64,000 nt of DNA from Tieghemiomyces parasiticus (Eukaryota > Kickxellomycota > Dimargaritomycetes > Dimargaritales > Dimargaritaceae), in contig JANBPT010000108.1 in assembly GCA_027575765.1 (NCBI GenBank), positions 1 through 64,000 of the forward strand. The letters run 5' to 3'. Shown piece after piece: positions 12,960 through 21,708 of the stretch. The notes under the pieces are model-generated. The model worked only from the letters and a program-made list of their open reading frames with translations, ran no database searches and was not told the origin of the DNA. A program made the translations under genes and the position numbers. The stretch's first letter is position 1. Each line of letters begins with the position of its first letter.

Positions 12960-14297
12960 ATGCGCCACGCGCCCATCCAGTCACCAGGCCTCGTAGCGCT
13001 CCTACGGCTCCTGCCCGAAGCCGACCTGCAGCAGTTGGCCAGCTACCTCGGCCAGCGCACGTGCCTGGACCTCTGCCGGGTCAGCCGCGACCTGCACGCC
13101 CTGTTTCTACCCCTCGCCCTGCATACCGTCCACTTCAACGTAGCCACCTGCCCGGCCCCGCTCGCCCTGGTGGCCACCTGCCGCCGCCACGGCCGGCACA
13201 TACGCCGGTTCGCCGGCACCTTTTCACGCCCGGCTGGCTGGCCCGTTCGGCCTGGGGTGGCCCCCACCGACATTGTCCCGTACCTAACCCGCCTGGACCG
13301 GCTGCGGCTGTACTGGCCGCACGGCGTCACCCCGACCCTTCTCCGTCAGTGGGTGGCCCCGCTGGCCGGTCGCCTCACCCACATTGACCTCCGGCAGGAC
13401 CCCACACATCATACTGCCGGTCTAGCAATCCAGGTCCCGGTTGACCTTCTCCACGGGATCCACCGCCTGGCCGCCCTCACCCTGGTCGGGTTCGGCACCA
13501 ACGACCCCCGTATCTGGACCGCCCTCTTCCAGGCCCATTCTCACTTGACAACCCTCCGCCTGCCGCGCCGCGCCCCCGACGCCGCCCTGGCCGCCGCCGC
13601 CCGGTACCTCACTGACCTGGCCCACCTGCAGATTGACGCGCTCCGGACGGGTCCCGCCACCTTGGCCGCCGTGGCCCAGGGCTGTCCGCGGCTGCGCCGC
13701 TTAACCGTGACGGGTCTTACTCCGCACAATATCCCCGCTTTAATCCACCTCCACCCGGCGCACTGGGTCGACCTGACCCATCTAAGCCTGGCCCAGGACG
13801 CCTGGGCCTTTGTAGAGGCCGCCTCGGCCGATCCCTCACCGGGCCCATCACATTACCAGGGTCTCTTCGCCACGGCTTGGCCACGGTTACGTTCCCTGAC
13901 CCTACGCCACGCTCCGCTTGACGATCCCACGCTGGCCCTCCTGGGCCGCCGCTGCCCACGGTTGCGTCGCCTTACCTTGACCGTGGGCGACCCGCCCGCC
14001 GTGACCGACCGAGGTTATCGTCACCTCCTGGCCCACGCCCCGCACCTGACGGAATTTGCCCTAGAGGCGGACGTCGATCCAGACCGCCCGACCGATCTTT
14101 TACCGGCCCACAAACTTGCCTCGTCGGCATTACGCCGCCTGCGGCTGTACCTCGGCCGAATCTACCCGTCGGACTTACTCATCCTTCTACCACAACTGCC
14201 ACACTTACGTGCCGTGACCCTACCACGCGCTTGTCGTAAAGCCGATTTAAATGCGTTACGGATACGATGCCCACACCTCACCATCACCTTCGGGTAG
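12960..14297 (+). CDS. F-box-like, leucine-rich-repeat protein
   Basis: Single exon, 445 aa, starting at an ATG in CCATGCG. Residues about 12-55 resemble an F-box: LLRLLPEADLQQLASYL followed by CLDLCRVSRDLHALFLPLAL, with the LP and cRVSR positions typical of SCF adaptors. The rest is a series of leucine-rich repeats of the F-box/LRR type, with segments such as CPRLRRLTVTGL, WPRLRSLTLRHA, CPRLRRLTLTVG and APHLTEFALEAD spaced by 25-35 residues. By family, it would recruit a substrate to a Skp1-Cullin-F-box ubiquitin ligase; the substrate cannot be guessed. Composition is very Leu-, Arg-, His- and Pro-rich with strong C at wobble positions. F-box assignment is by eye; an LRR protein without F-box function is the alternative. 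Confidence 0.8.
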   Translation: MRHAPIQSPGLVALLRLLPEADLQQLASYLGQRTCLDLCRVSRDLHALFLPLALHTVHFNVATCPAPLALVATCRRHGRHIRRFAGTFSRPAGWPVRPGVAPTDIVPYLTRLDRLRLYWPHGVTPTLLRQWVAPLAGRLTHIDLRQDPTHHTAGLAIQVPVDLLHGIHRLAALTLVGFGTNDPRIWTALFQAHSHLTTLRLPRRAPDAALAAAARYLTDLAHLQIDALRTGPATLAAVAQGCPRLRRLTVTGLTPHNIPALIHLHPAHWVDLTHLSLAQDAWAFVEAASADPSPGPSHYQGLFATAWPRLRSLTLRHAPLDDPTLALLGRRCPRLRRLTLTVGDPPAVTDRGYRHLLAHAPHLTEFALEADVDPDRPTDLLPAHKLASSALRRLRLYLGRIYPSDLLILLPQLPHLRAVTLPRACRKADLNALRIRCPHLTITFG

Positions 14298-14594
14298 CCG
14301 CACCCAAGGATCGGAGGCCAGTTCGACATGAGACCAGAGGGTGGGGCGGAGGGAGAAGGGGCTAAGCTTGTACCAAAAAAAATACTCGCGATCGAGCGGG
14401 GCGGTGATCGAAACTTTCTATATATTTAAGAACGACCCTATGACAAATTAAAATAGCTAGATAACAGGGGCTAGAAATCTTAACCCAAAAAAGGATGGAA
14501 TACAGTGATGGTGACAATGCCAGTTACAGGCGTGTTTTCGCGTCATTTGGACCTGACGTGTAATGAGCAGGCGAATTGAGGGCTTGTGCGCGGC

Positions 14595-15644
14595 TTACGA
14601 CTGGGTAAGGCACTTATCAAGGTGTTGGTTCATGAGCGACATGGGGATGCCGGTGTTGCCACACACGCAGCAGCTCCCACGGCCGTCCGGTTCGTGGACG
14701 GCTTCGGTTAGGTCGATAACGACCGGTGGGGCCTTAGACAACAGCGGGGGTTCCACCGGGCGTAGCCGATTAGCGCAGCTAGCCGGTTCAATTTCCCGGT
14801 CGGAAGCTGGCGCTGGTTTCGGTGTCCGTGGCGAATGGTGCGCAGACCTGTCTTCTGAGCCCAAGCGGTGACCGGAGGATCCTAAAAGGGCCCAGTAGGT
14901 GTCGAGGGGACCCCGCCGGGTCGTCTCGTCCGTAGACATTTCCTTAGCGACTGGGGCGGCCACCGCTTTACGCTTGCGGGAGGGTCCGGGCGGTGCCGGG
15001 GCGGGCGCCGAGATTTTGGTGAAGGTTCCCCCACAGGTGGCCCGGTGTTGAGAGAACCACGGGTCAGCTGGCTGCGGAGATCGATTCATGCTGCGCCGCA
15101 CGTAGCCAAAATAGGGGCCCCGTTCCTGGCAGGGTCCGTTGCATCGCCAGACGTGGGTGCGGTAATAATTAACCTCGTCGTGGAAGGTGTGGAAGACGGT
15201 GATCCGGAAGCCGGTGGCGCGGTTGATACGCTCCATGTGGCGGTGAAATTCGGGGCCGTGGCCGTCGCGGTCACGGTTATTGTGGGTAACGAATAGATAG
15301 GCGTGGATCATCTCGTGGAGCAACGTGGCGTGGAAGTCCTCGACGGGCCTGAACTTGAGTAGCGGTTCGCTCAGACGGATCGAACAGAACCCCTCGCGGC
15401 CGTGGTACGAACAAACCCCCGCGCAGAGTCGCATACGGGCCGACCATTTGACCTCCACCATGTGCAGTTTGCCCCAAAAGTAAGTTTCGTTATACAGCAG
15501 GAACAAATCGTGCAAGTCCGGGAAGACCGAGTCGAGCAGAGGGTCGGTGACCGGTCGGAAATTTTTCGAGAGGCCGACTGCCAGCGAGGCCTGGGCTTCC
15601 TCGGCCTGTAGAGCACGAGCCACGGCAGCGTCCAGCTCCTCCAT
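14595..15644 (-). CDS. SprT-family DNA-protein crosslink protease (Spartan/SPRTN)
   Basis: Single exon, 349 aa. The SprT metalloprotease domain spans about 35-210, with the HEMIH zinc-binding and catalytic motif at 110-114 and the third His ligand in DGHGPEF (about 129). A zinc-binding subdomain follows: Cys168-x3-Cys172 and His200-x3-Cys204. The C-terminus has a Rad18-type UBZ4 finger (Cys325-x2-Cys328, His341-x3-Cys345), the ubiquitin-binding module of metazoan Spartan. Spartan digests proteins covalently trapped on DNA during replication. The middle is basic and disordered (nuclear-localisation-like RKRKAVAA near 223-230). A LLGSSGHRLG stretch near 253-262 loosely resembles an SHP p97-binding box but is imperfect. 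No clear PIP box is visible. It shares a 608-bp divergent upstream region with uL3m. Confidence 0.94.
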   Translation of the reverse strand: MEELDAAVARALQAEEAQASLAVGLSKNFRPVTDPLLDSVFPDLHDLFLLYNETYFWGKLHMVEVKWSARMRLCAGVCSYHGREGFCSIRLSEPLLKFRPVEDFHATLLHEMIHAYLFVTHNNRDRDGHGPEFHRHMERINRATGFRITVFHTFHDEVNYYRTHVWRCNGPCQERGPYFGYVRRSMNRSPQPADPWFSQHRATCGGTFTKISAPAPAPPGPSRKRKAVAAPVAKEMSTDETTRRGPLDTYWALLGSSGHRLGSEDRSAHHSPRTPKPAPASDREIEPASCANRLRPVEPPLLSKAPPVVIDLTEAVHEPDGRGSCCVCGNTGIPMSLMNQHLDKCLTQS

Positions 15645-16252
15645 CGGTGGCAGTAGGCGAAGCTAAGAATGGCTCGCGGAGAACGAAAGGCGGGTCGGAA
15701 GGGCGAGGGCGAGCCGAGCTGCCAGAAGTGTATTCCAAGGTAGGGGTCTCGCTGTGGGATAGTGCAATAGCCCGCGGGGATGTTGGACGATAAGGACAAG
15801 TGTAGGGTCACAGGCGCTCAGCAGTGTCAGGCCATATGGGAATGAACGGAGAAGCCGGGATGAAAGGCGAAGGCTATCTACCTGTTTGGCTCAGAAGGTC
15901 CCAATTGGATACTAAAGTAACCAAGGCGCAGTGCCCACCGCCGGTGGGGGCCATACGGCAGGGAATGGGCGAAAGAAAAGGCCATGCGCCAGTCATCGAC
16001 CACCCCGATCAGATCACCCCCCCCGTTGCCTTACAATCCGTCGGCCGGCACTACTCGGCAACCTTCGAACCCACCGCTGTGATCAGCTTCCTTGCCCCTC
16101 CCTCCCTCCGTCCCTCTCTACGATCGCGCTTCGTCGCCAGACATCGGTCCCATTTACTACCTCTTGTCCGCCATTCGTCCAACCGATCTCCACTCGGCCC
16201 ACCTTCCTTACGCCCTTCAAACCTTTGATCCACGTCTGTACCCTTATCTGAC
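15645..16252. other. Divergent promoter region of SPRTN-like and uL3m genes
   Basis: 608 bp separate the two start codons, so both promoters must lie here or overlap the neighbouring leaders. The right part (16080-16250) is C/T-rich on the plus strand, as expected for a fungal 5' leader. No TATA box is obvious and no coding sequence is supported. Confidence 0.55.
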
Positions 16253-17290
16253 ATGGAGATCCTACGAGCCGGCCTGCTGGCCCGCTTCGCCGTGGGTCGT
16301 TCGGGTGCCAGCATCCGGTTGCCCGCCCGAGGGTTGGCCGGGCTCACTCACGCGTCGCCATCGGCCCCCGCCTCCAACTCGGCCGAGAGCCGGTCTAAAT
16401 ACGTCCGCACCACCAATCCCCTGGCCAAGGCCGAGCTCGTCAAACAGCCCGAACGGTCGGCGAACCTGGCCAAAGTGTCGGCGCCCATCGCCTTAGAATC
16501 CCGTACCTGGACCCCGGAATCGATACGGTGCGGTCTCGTGGCCCTTAAGGTGGGCATGACCGGTATGTGGAACGAGTGGGGCGTGCGCGTGCCCGTGACC
16601 ATCCTCAAGTTCCAAGAGGTGGCCGTTGTCCACATTTTGCCCCCGACCCACCCGCGCGCCTTGCACCGTATCCAGGTGGGTGCCATCGACGTGGACCCCA
16701 CCAGGGTGAGCCGGCCGCTGCTAGGCCACTTTGCCGCGTCGGGGGTACATCCCAAAGCGCGCATGTTCGAGTTTCCTGTCACCGAGGATGCCCTCCTGCC
16801 GGTCGGCACGTCGTTGACGGCCGCACACTTCGTGCCGGGCCAGTTCGTCGACGTGACGGGCATTTCGCGTGGTAAGGGCTTCCAGGGTGTCATGAAGCGT
16901 TGGGGGTTCAAGGGCGGTCCGGCCAGTCACGGTTCGTCGCTCTTTCACCGCGGAGGCGGGTCCACAGGCCAGCGCGCCCAGCCGGGTAAAGTGTTTAAGG
17001 GCAAGAAGATGGCCGGTAACATGGGCAATGACCAAAAGACGGTGCAGAACCTGCAGGTCATGAAGGTCGACCGCGACCTCAACCTAATCTGGGTGCGCGG
17101 TGCCGTCCCTGGCGCCGACAAGGGCTACATCCGGGTCCGAGATTCCGTGCGCAAGTACGGCGCCCGTAAGTTCCCAAAGGAGGCTGGCTCGCCGCCGTTT
17201 CCCACCTTCATCCCTGATCCTGCTGTGGAATACGTCCCCGAGCTGGTGGCCCAGGTCCAGCGCAAGGATCCTTTCGAGACCGAGGGTTAG
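16253..17290 (+). CDS. Mitochondrial large-subunit ribosomal protein uL3m
   Basis: Single exon, 345 aa. The first ~35 residues are rich in Arg, Leu and Ala with almost no acidic residues, a typical mitochondrial presequence. From about residue 85 the uL3 fold is clear: CGLVALKVGMTGMWNEWG, the DVTGISRGKGFQGVMKRW loop, GPASHGSSLFHRGGGSTGQ, and GKKMAGNMGNDQKTVQNLQV, all bacterial/mitochondrial L3 signatures. Its product should sit near the peptidyl-transferase centre of the mitoribosome (homologue of yeast Mrpl9 and human MRPL3). The C-terminal extension ends in a Lys/Asp/Glu-rich tail. The start is the first ATG in frame. Length agrees with fungal and animal uL3m. Confidence 0.95.
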   Translation: MEILRAGLLARFAVGRSGASIRLPARGLAGLTHASPSAPASNSAESRSKYVRTTNPLAKAELVKQPERSANLAKVSAPIALESRTWTPESIRCGLVALKVGMTGMWNEWGVRVPVTILKFQEVAVVHILPPTHPRALHRIQVGAIDVDPTRVSRPLLGHFAASGVHPKARMFEFPVTEDALLPVGTSLTAAHFVPGQFVDVTGISRGKGFQGVMKRWGFKGGPASHGSSLFHRGGGSTGQRAQPGKVFKGKKMAGNMGNDQKTVQNLQVMKVDRDLNLIWVRGAVPGADKGYIRVRDSVRKYGARKFPKEAGSPPFPTFIPDPAVEYVPELVAQVQRKDPFETEG

Positions 17291-18307
17291 AGGCCGAGTC
17301 GCGAGCGCGACCGGGCGTGATGTAGGGCGTCGCGTATCCACCGTTCAATACCTATCCTCTCTGGCTCCTTAGCTTGCGCTCAAATGGGCGGATCTCATTA
17401 CAGCGGGCGTGGCCTCCCGGATTAGGTTACATGTCACTGATTTCGTAGGCTGGGATGCGTATAGTTGTGGAGACAGCGCCCACCGGCGAACCAGCATCCA
17501 CGACGTCGTTTAGTTCACGACACAATATATTAATTAAAGATCTCCCACAATAAGAGCACGCAAAAAAAAAGATTGTTCATATTCTACCACTTGTTGACGG
17601 TGGCAAAGACCGGCGGTCGCCAACTTACCCACGCCACGTTTTCCCCGACGCCGGGCCTGGGAACGGCGACCCAGGTCGTGCCCAAGTCGATGGCCGCTGG
17701 ACCACGACTATAGAAATAAGAAGCAATTAAGCGGACCGCCGTGGGATTGTATCAGATCGAAGGATAGACAGGTGACCCCTACCGTCTGAAAATGCATCGT
17801 ACACGTTAGGAATATGGGGTACACGGTCCAGGGCTGGGTCGGTAGTGCAAGGAGTGGAGACTGGCGAGGATACCACTATGATTACGGCGAGGATCGGCAA
17901 TGGTGGTATGGGCGGATCTGGTGGACCGGCCAGCAGGCGCATGGTGGCCTGACCAACCTTTTCACCATGCCTGTGCAGTGTGGATGCGCTGGCCAGTCTG
18001 TCTCCCGTCGCTTAGCGGTGGCGGCGGGAACGACATTGCGACTCAACAGCTACAAGGATTAAACCGTCGATGTTTATATTGACATCCAGCGGGAAGGAAA
18101 CACCGCTGGGAAATAATAGCATGCCGTGTAGTCCAAAGGCTATAAACGACCGGCAGAGGGTATACTAGGATTAGCGAATAGTGTGGGAGGTTAGTATGCG
18201 ACCCACAGGGCACATCTCACAACGCCAGGTGAGATACAAACACAGGGGGCCGGCTGGAAGCCCCAGATTAAGTGACACAAAATGATACAGGGGTGGGGAC
18301 GGAGACG
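17291..18307. other. Convergent intergenic region with candidate exon fragments
   Basis: Between uL3m and the RING gene. It holds both 3' untranslated regions and two stretches with coding-like composition: the minus-strand segment 17584-17707 (listed separately) and an 82-codon plus-strand ATG frame at 17814-18062 rich in Trp, Tyr and Gly. Neither can be joined to a gene, so I do not call a CDS for the latter. Confidence 0.4.
17584..17707 (-). other. Possible orphan exon with an Hsp70-like phosphate-binding motif
   Basis: On the minus strand a pyrimidine-rich stretch and TATAG acceptor precede an open segment with high G/C at wobble positions that reads RGPAAIDLGTTWVAV and onward to a TAG at 17584-17586. 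A perfect GTAAGT also occurs inside it (near 17623-17628). The IDLGTT hexapeptide is the N-terminal ATP phosphate-binding signature of Hsp70. No following Hsp70 sequence is found downstream before uL3m, and no start codon or upstream exon is evident. It may be a gene relic, a small unrecognised exon, or chance. Confidence 0.25.
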
Positions 18308-20041
18308 TTATTGCGCAGCGGGTGGGCCGGCCTTCTTGGAGGACGACGCCGCCGCCGCCGCCACCAACGGCTTGGTGCAGTCGTGCTTGCATATGGGACA
18401 TAGGCGACAGCACTTGATAAGCCACAGGTCAATGCAGTCCTGGTGGAACACGTGGTGACAGTGGAGCTGGCGGACGTACTCGTTGGTAAGGAAGGTGTCG
18501 CAGCAAATCGCGCAGCGCGGGGTGTCCTCCGCGATAGAAGTCCCCTCTCCTGTAATTGTGGCCGACCGCGCCTGCCGGGCACCAAAGCGGGAGATGACAT
18601 GGCCAAGCCAAGTGTCCTGAGTTGATTCGGGACCGCCCGACCGCGCAGAGGCGCCGGTAGCGATGGGCGAGCCGATACCGTCGAGGCCGGGCGTGTGGGA
18701 CTGACCGCCCATCGCAAGGCCCACCAGGGAGCCGTGACGATCGAGCGTATTCTGCCAGTTACGTAGGAGATTGCGTCGGTTCTTCTCGTTGACCAGGTAG
18801 ACCCGCATGGACTTGAGGTCCTTTTTCTCTAGTGGGGGCTCGGTAGGCCGGCTTTGAGCGGAGAAGAACGATGTCACGCAGTCGCCGCGGTGGACGTTGC
18901 GGCTGATCATAAAGGCATGCTGCTGGTCTGGGGGATCGGATACGGATTGCTCGAGGGCAATACTCACCCGACGCCGGGCGGCCATTTTCTTGGCCTGTAA
19001 ATGGTGGGAGCGGTAGCACAAGATGCAGACCACGACTGGTGAAGGGTGATAGGGAAGGGGAGGGCAGGATGGAGCGGGTCAGGTCGGATCGAGGCGGCGA
19101 CAGCTGGCGAATTTGGGTGCTTCGCAACGGGGCCAGACCGGTCCGTCACGAACAACCTCCCTGTCGGCGTAAGTTGAACTCTAGACTTACCTGCCACTAA
19201 ACCCACGACGCTTCCCACAACAGCGGCTATAATGACGGTGGAATTGGGCGAGTCGGAAGAGCGTGCGACAGACTGGCCAGATTGTCTGGCCGCGTTCGGC
19301 AGTACGTTGGCCCGCAAGTAGACCTGAGGGACGAGGGAAGTGGTGTTCCAGGTGGCGGCGGCCAGGGCCTGGACGGCGCGCTGACTGAACATGTCGACGG
19401 CCGACGTGCTGCCGGTAAAGCCCGGCACGGTGGCCAGGAGATTGTCGAGGATGGCTCCGAGCTTTGTGCTGGTCACGGCCGTGGGGAGGCCGGTACCCTG
19501 CCCGATCGTCTCGGCGCTCGGCGGGGCGGTGGCCACACCATCCGTATAGGCTAGCACCAGGGTCACATTGCGGTTCGCCGTGCTGGATAGCGAGCTGGAC
19601 GCGGCATTGGTGTGCAGGAGGGCCAAGCTAGATACGGACGGGGCGCCAGCTGAGTGCACTGGCCCAAAGCAGTCCGCGTAGTGGCAGAGGTTACCCTAGG
19701 TGGCGCGGGGGTGGGTTATGTGGAAAGGAGAGGGCACAGTTAGACGGCGGCGAAGGGTGAGGGGAGCCGAGCCTTGCCCTGAGAAGTCCGGGTGGTATGA
19801 GTGTTGACCTGGGAATTGGACGTACCTGGAAGACAATGGTGTCGCTGGGCGAATGTGGGCCGTAATAACCAAGTAGGGCGCCCGTGCCTAAATCCAGCGT
19901 GGTGAGATTGCGCACCACCTCCAAGGTGGTGGCCCTGGCCAGGACGATGTCGACCGCAACGAAGGCGACGTGTGCACATCCAAAGCTCCGGGCGGTCCAA
20001 GGGACCAAGGCTCCCAGGACGAGGACGGCAATTCGCCACAT
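18308..20041 (-). CDS. Single-pass membrane RING-H2 E3 ubiquitin ligase
   Basis: Three exons on the minus strand: 20041-19826, 19695-19191 and 19035-18308, 482 aa. Donors are GTACGT and GTAAGT, and phases (0, 1) match. A signal peptide (MWRIAVLVLGALVPWTA) opens a lumenal/extracellular domain of about 200 residues with several N-x-S/T sites. A transmembrane helix (about 225-247) is split by the second intron. The cytosolic part is basic after the membrane, then disordered, and ends with a RING-H2 finger (about 415-460: CAIC, CHHVFHQDC, CPIC). The layout is that of PA-TM-RING/RNF13-like ligases that ubiquitinate endosomal or vacuolar membrane proteins, but I cannot confirm a protease-associated fold. 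The ATG at 20041 is the first true ATG; an upstream in-frame TTG is ignored. Confidence 0.85.
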
Positions 20042-21708
20042 GCGGGGGACCGGGGTCAACTGGAAGGCCTTCTGGCTCTCCGAAGGATAGAGCGTGGCAC
20101 TGGTTAACCAGCCAAACGGAGGCGGGAGGGGTCAGAGCGTCCGACTCTGCGGTCCGTAGTGACAGAGCTGGGAGCGTTAAGACGGGTGAGGCTGAAAAGG
20201 TACCCCGCAGGACAGCCTCTGTAATGGCACTAAATAGCCCTTGCAGATGCGAAAGGGCTGATACGTGCAAGAAGCAGGAGGGGGGGCGGAAAAGCCAGGA
20301 AGGTTTGGAATATTGGTGTTCAGTATTTTGGAGATGTAGGACAAGGGATGGGTACAAATTGATAATGGCAGTAAGAAACCAGTCGCGGGGCGTCGGGGCC
20401 AGGGCCGAGCCGTGCCGTATTTAAAAGCTCGGCGACCAGGCCAGCGTGGGCCGGCCCAGCGCAGGTGAGGGTGCGGTGGTGGTAACGGACGATCCATATA
20501 TACAAGGACCGCAGTGTTGTCGACGAAAAACAGCATAGCCAGCTGTGGGAGGGGAGTTGGTCGACTCCTAATTGGGGTAGTGGCCAGGACATCGCACCAG
20601 TCACCCCCCGCTCGTCCACAACTCGGTGGTCCGGCTGCGTCGAAGAAGGGCGTGGACCAAGATGAGGTGGAGGTGAGAGGACGATCCACCGCAACGCGTG
20701 ATTGCCCGCCTTCCATAACCTAATCTGGACCCTTCCCTCGTCCACCTTTCCTGACTACCGCCAGCCTCAGCAACGCCATTTGCCGATGGTTAATTTATAT
20801 CAGGAAAAAAATCTTGAGGTGGGACTGCAGCGTTTCCCGGAAAGCTAGCAGGCGTGCGACGCGGCCAGCGGCTGACCTTGGGCCGCCATCAGGCCAATTG
20901 AGGGTGGGGTGGGGGTTGCCGCAAAGACGGGCGATCCTGTAGATGCGGGGTAGATCGATTATGCTGGGCAGCCATTAGCAGCTTCCTCGGCCGTATGAGG
21001 TGGATCCAAGTACCCTGCAAAGCCACCGGCCGCTCTTGCTCGGAGCGAGCAGGTATCTGATGACGACGAAATGCCAGGGTATGGTTGCGGGCAGAACGCG
21101 GCTACCCGTGCGTCGGCGATCCGATCCCTCCACTCGGGGGCCTGGCCCGGTCCTATATGGCATTGGCCCCGAGCCTCCACGGAGCTGCCCTCCGATGGGC
21201 ACCTTGCCGCTCGGCCTGCGGGCCCCTTTGGTCCCCATGTGGCCGTCAACGCTGGCGTCGTGGCACGCTTGGCCGTTAAGAAGCCCGGGCCGGCTCGCCA
21301 CGCAACAAAGGCCCCACGCCTTGCCTGAACGGGCCGCGCGGTGCGTGACTAGGCCTGCGTGCGGTCTCTCCTCTCGCCTTGCTTACTCCACATGCCGCCG
21401 CCAGTGGAGAAACGCCGTCGCTTCGGTCCATAATTTTTTCTTTTTCTTTTTTTTCCCCCTCGTCGCTACACGCCCTCGGTTTAGATGCACTAGCCATTGC
21501 TCGTACCGGAATTCGCCGTCCGACCAACACCGCCCACACCAACCCGCACCCTCGACGCTGCGTAGATACACCCCTTCACTACACACGCACAAACACCCGC
21601 ACCTCAGACCCATTAGTCAACCACATTCCCTCTTACATTTTTCCCCTTCTCTCACCACGGCCGGCACCATTCTCGCTACCCGCACCCACCACCACCCCTC
21701 CATTGACC
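20042..21708. other. Divergent upstream region
   Basis: Separates the RING gene from the 1177-aa gene. The frame of the latter stays open back to 21379 but without a convincing upstream ATG, and the sequence from about 21360 to 21700 is C/T-rich leader with a T-rich patch near 21430. Other frames here show no domain. Confidence 0.5.

Noticed and set aside
21379..21708. 110-codon N-terminal extension of the 1177-aa protein
   Set aside because: C/T-rich, biased toward His/Thr/Pro as leaders are, no good start context; the ATG at 21709 in GACCATGTCG fits better.
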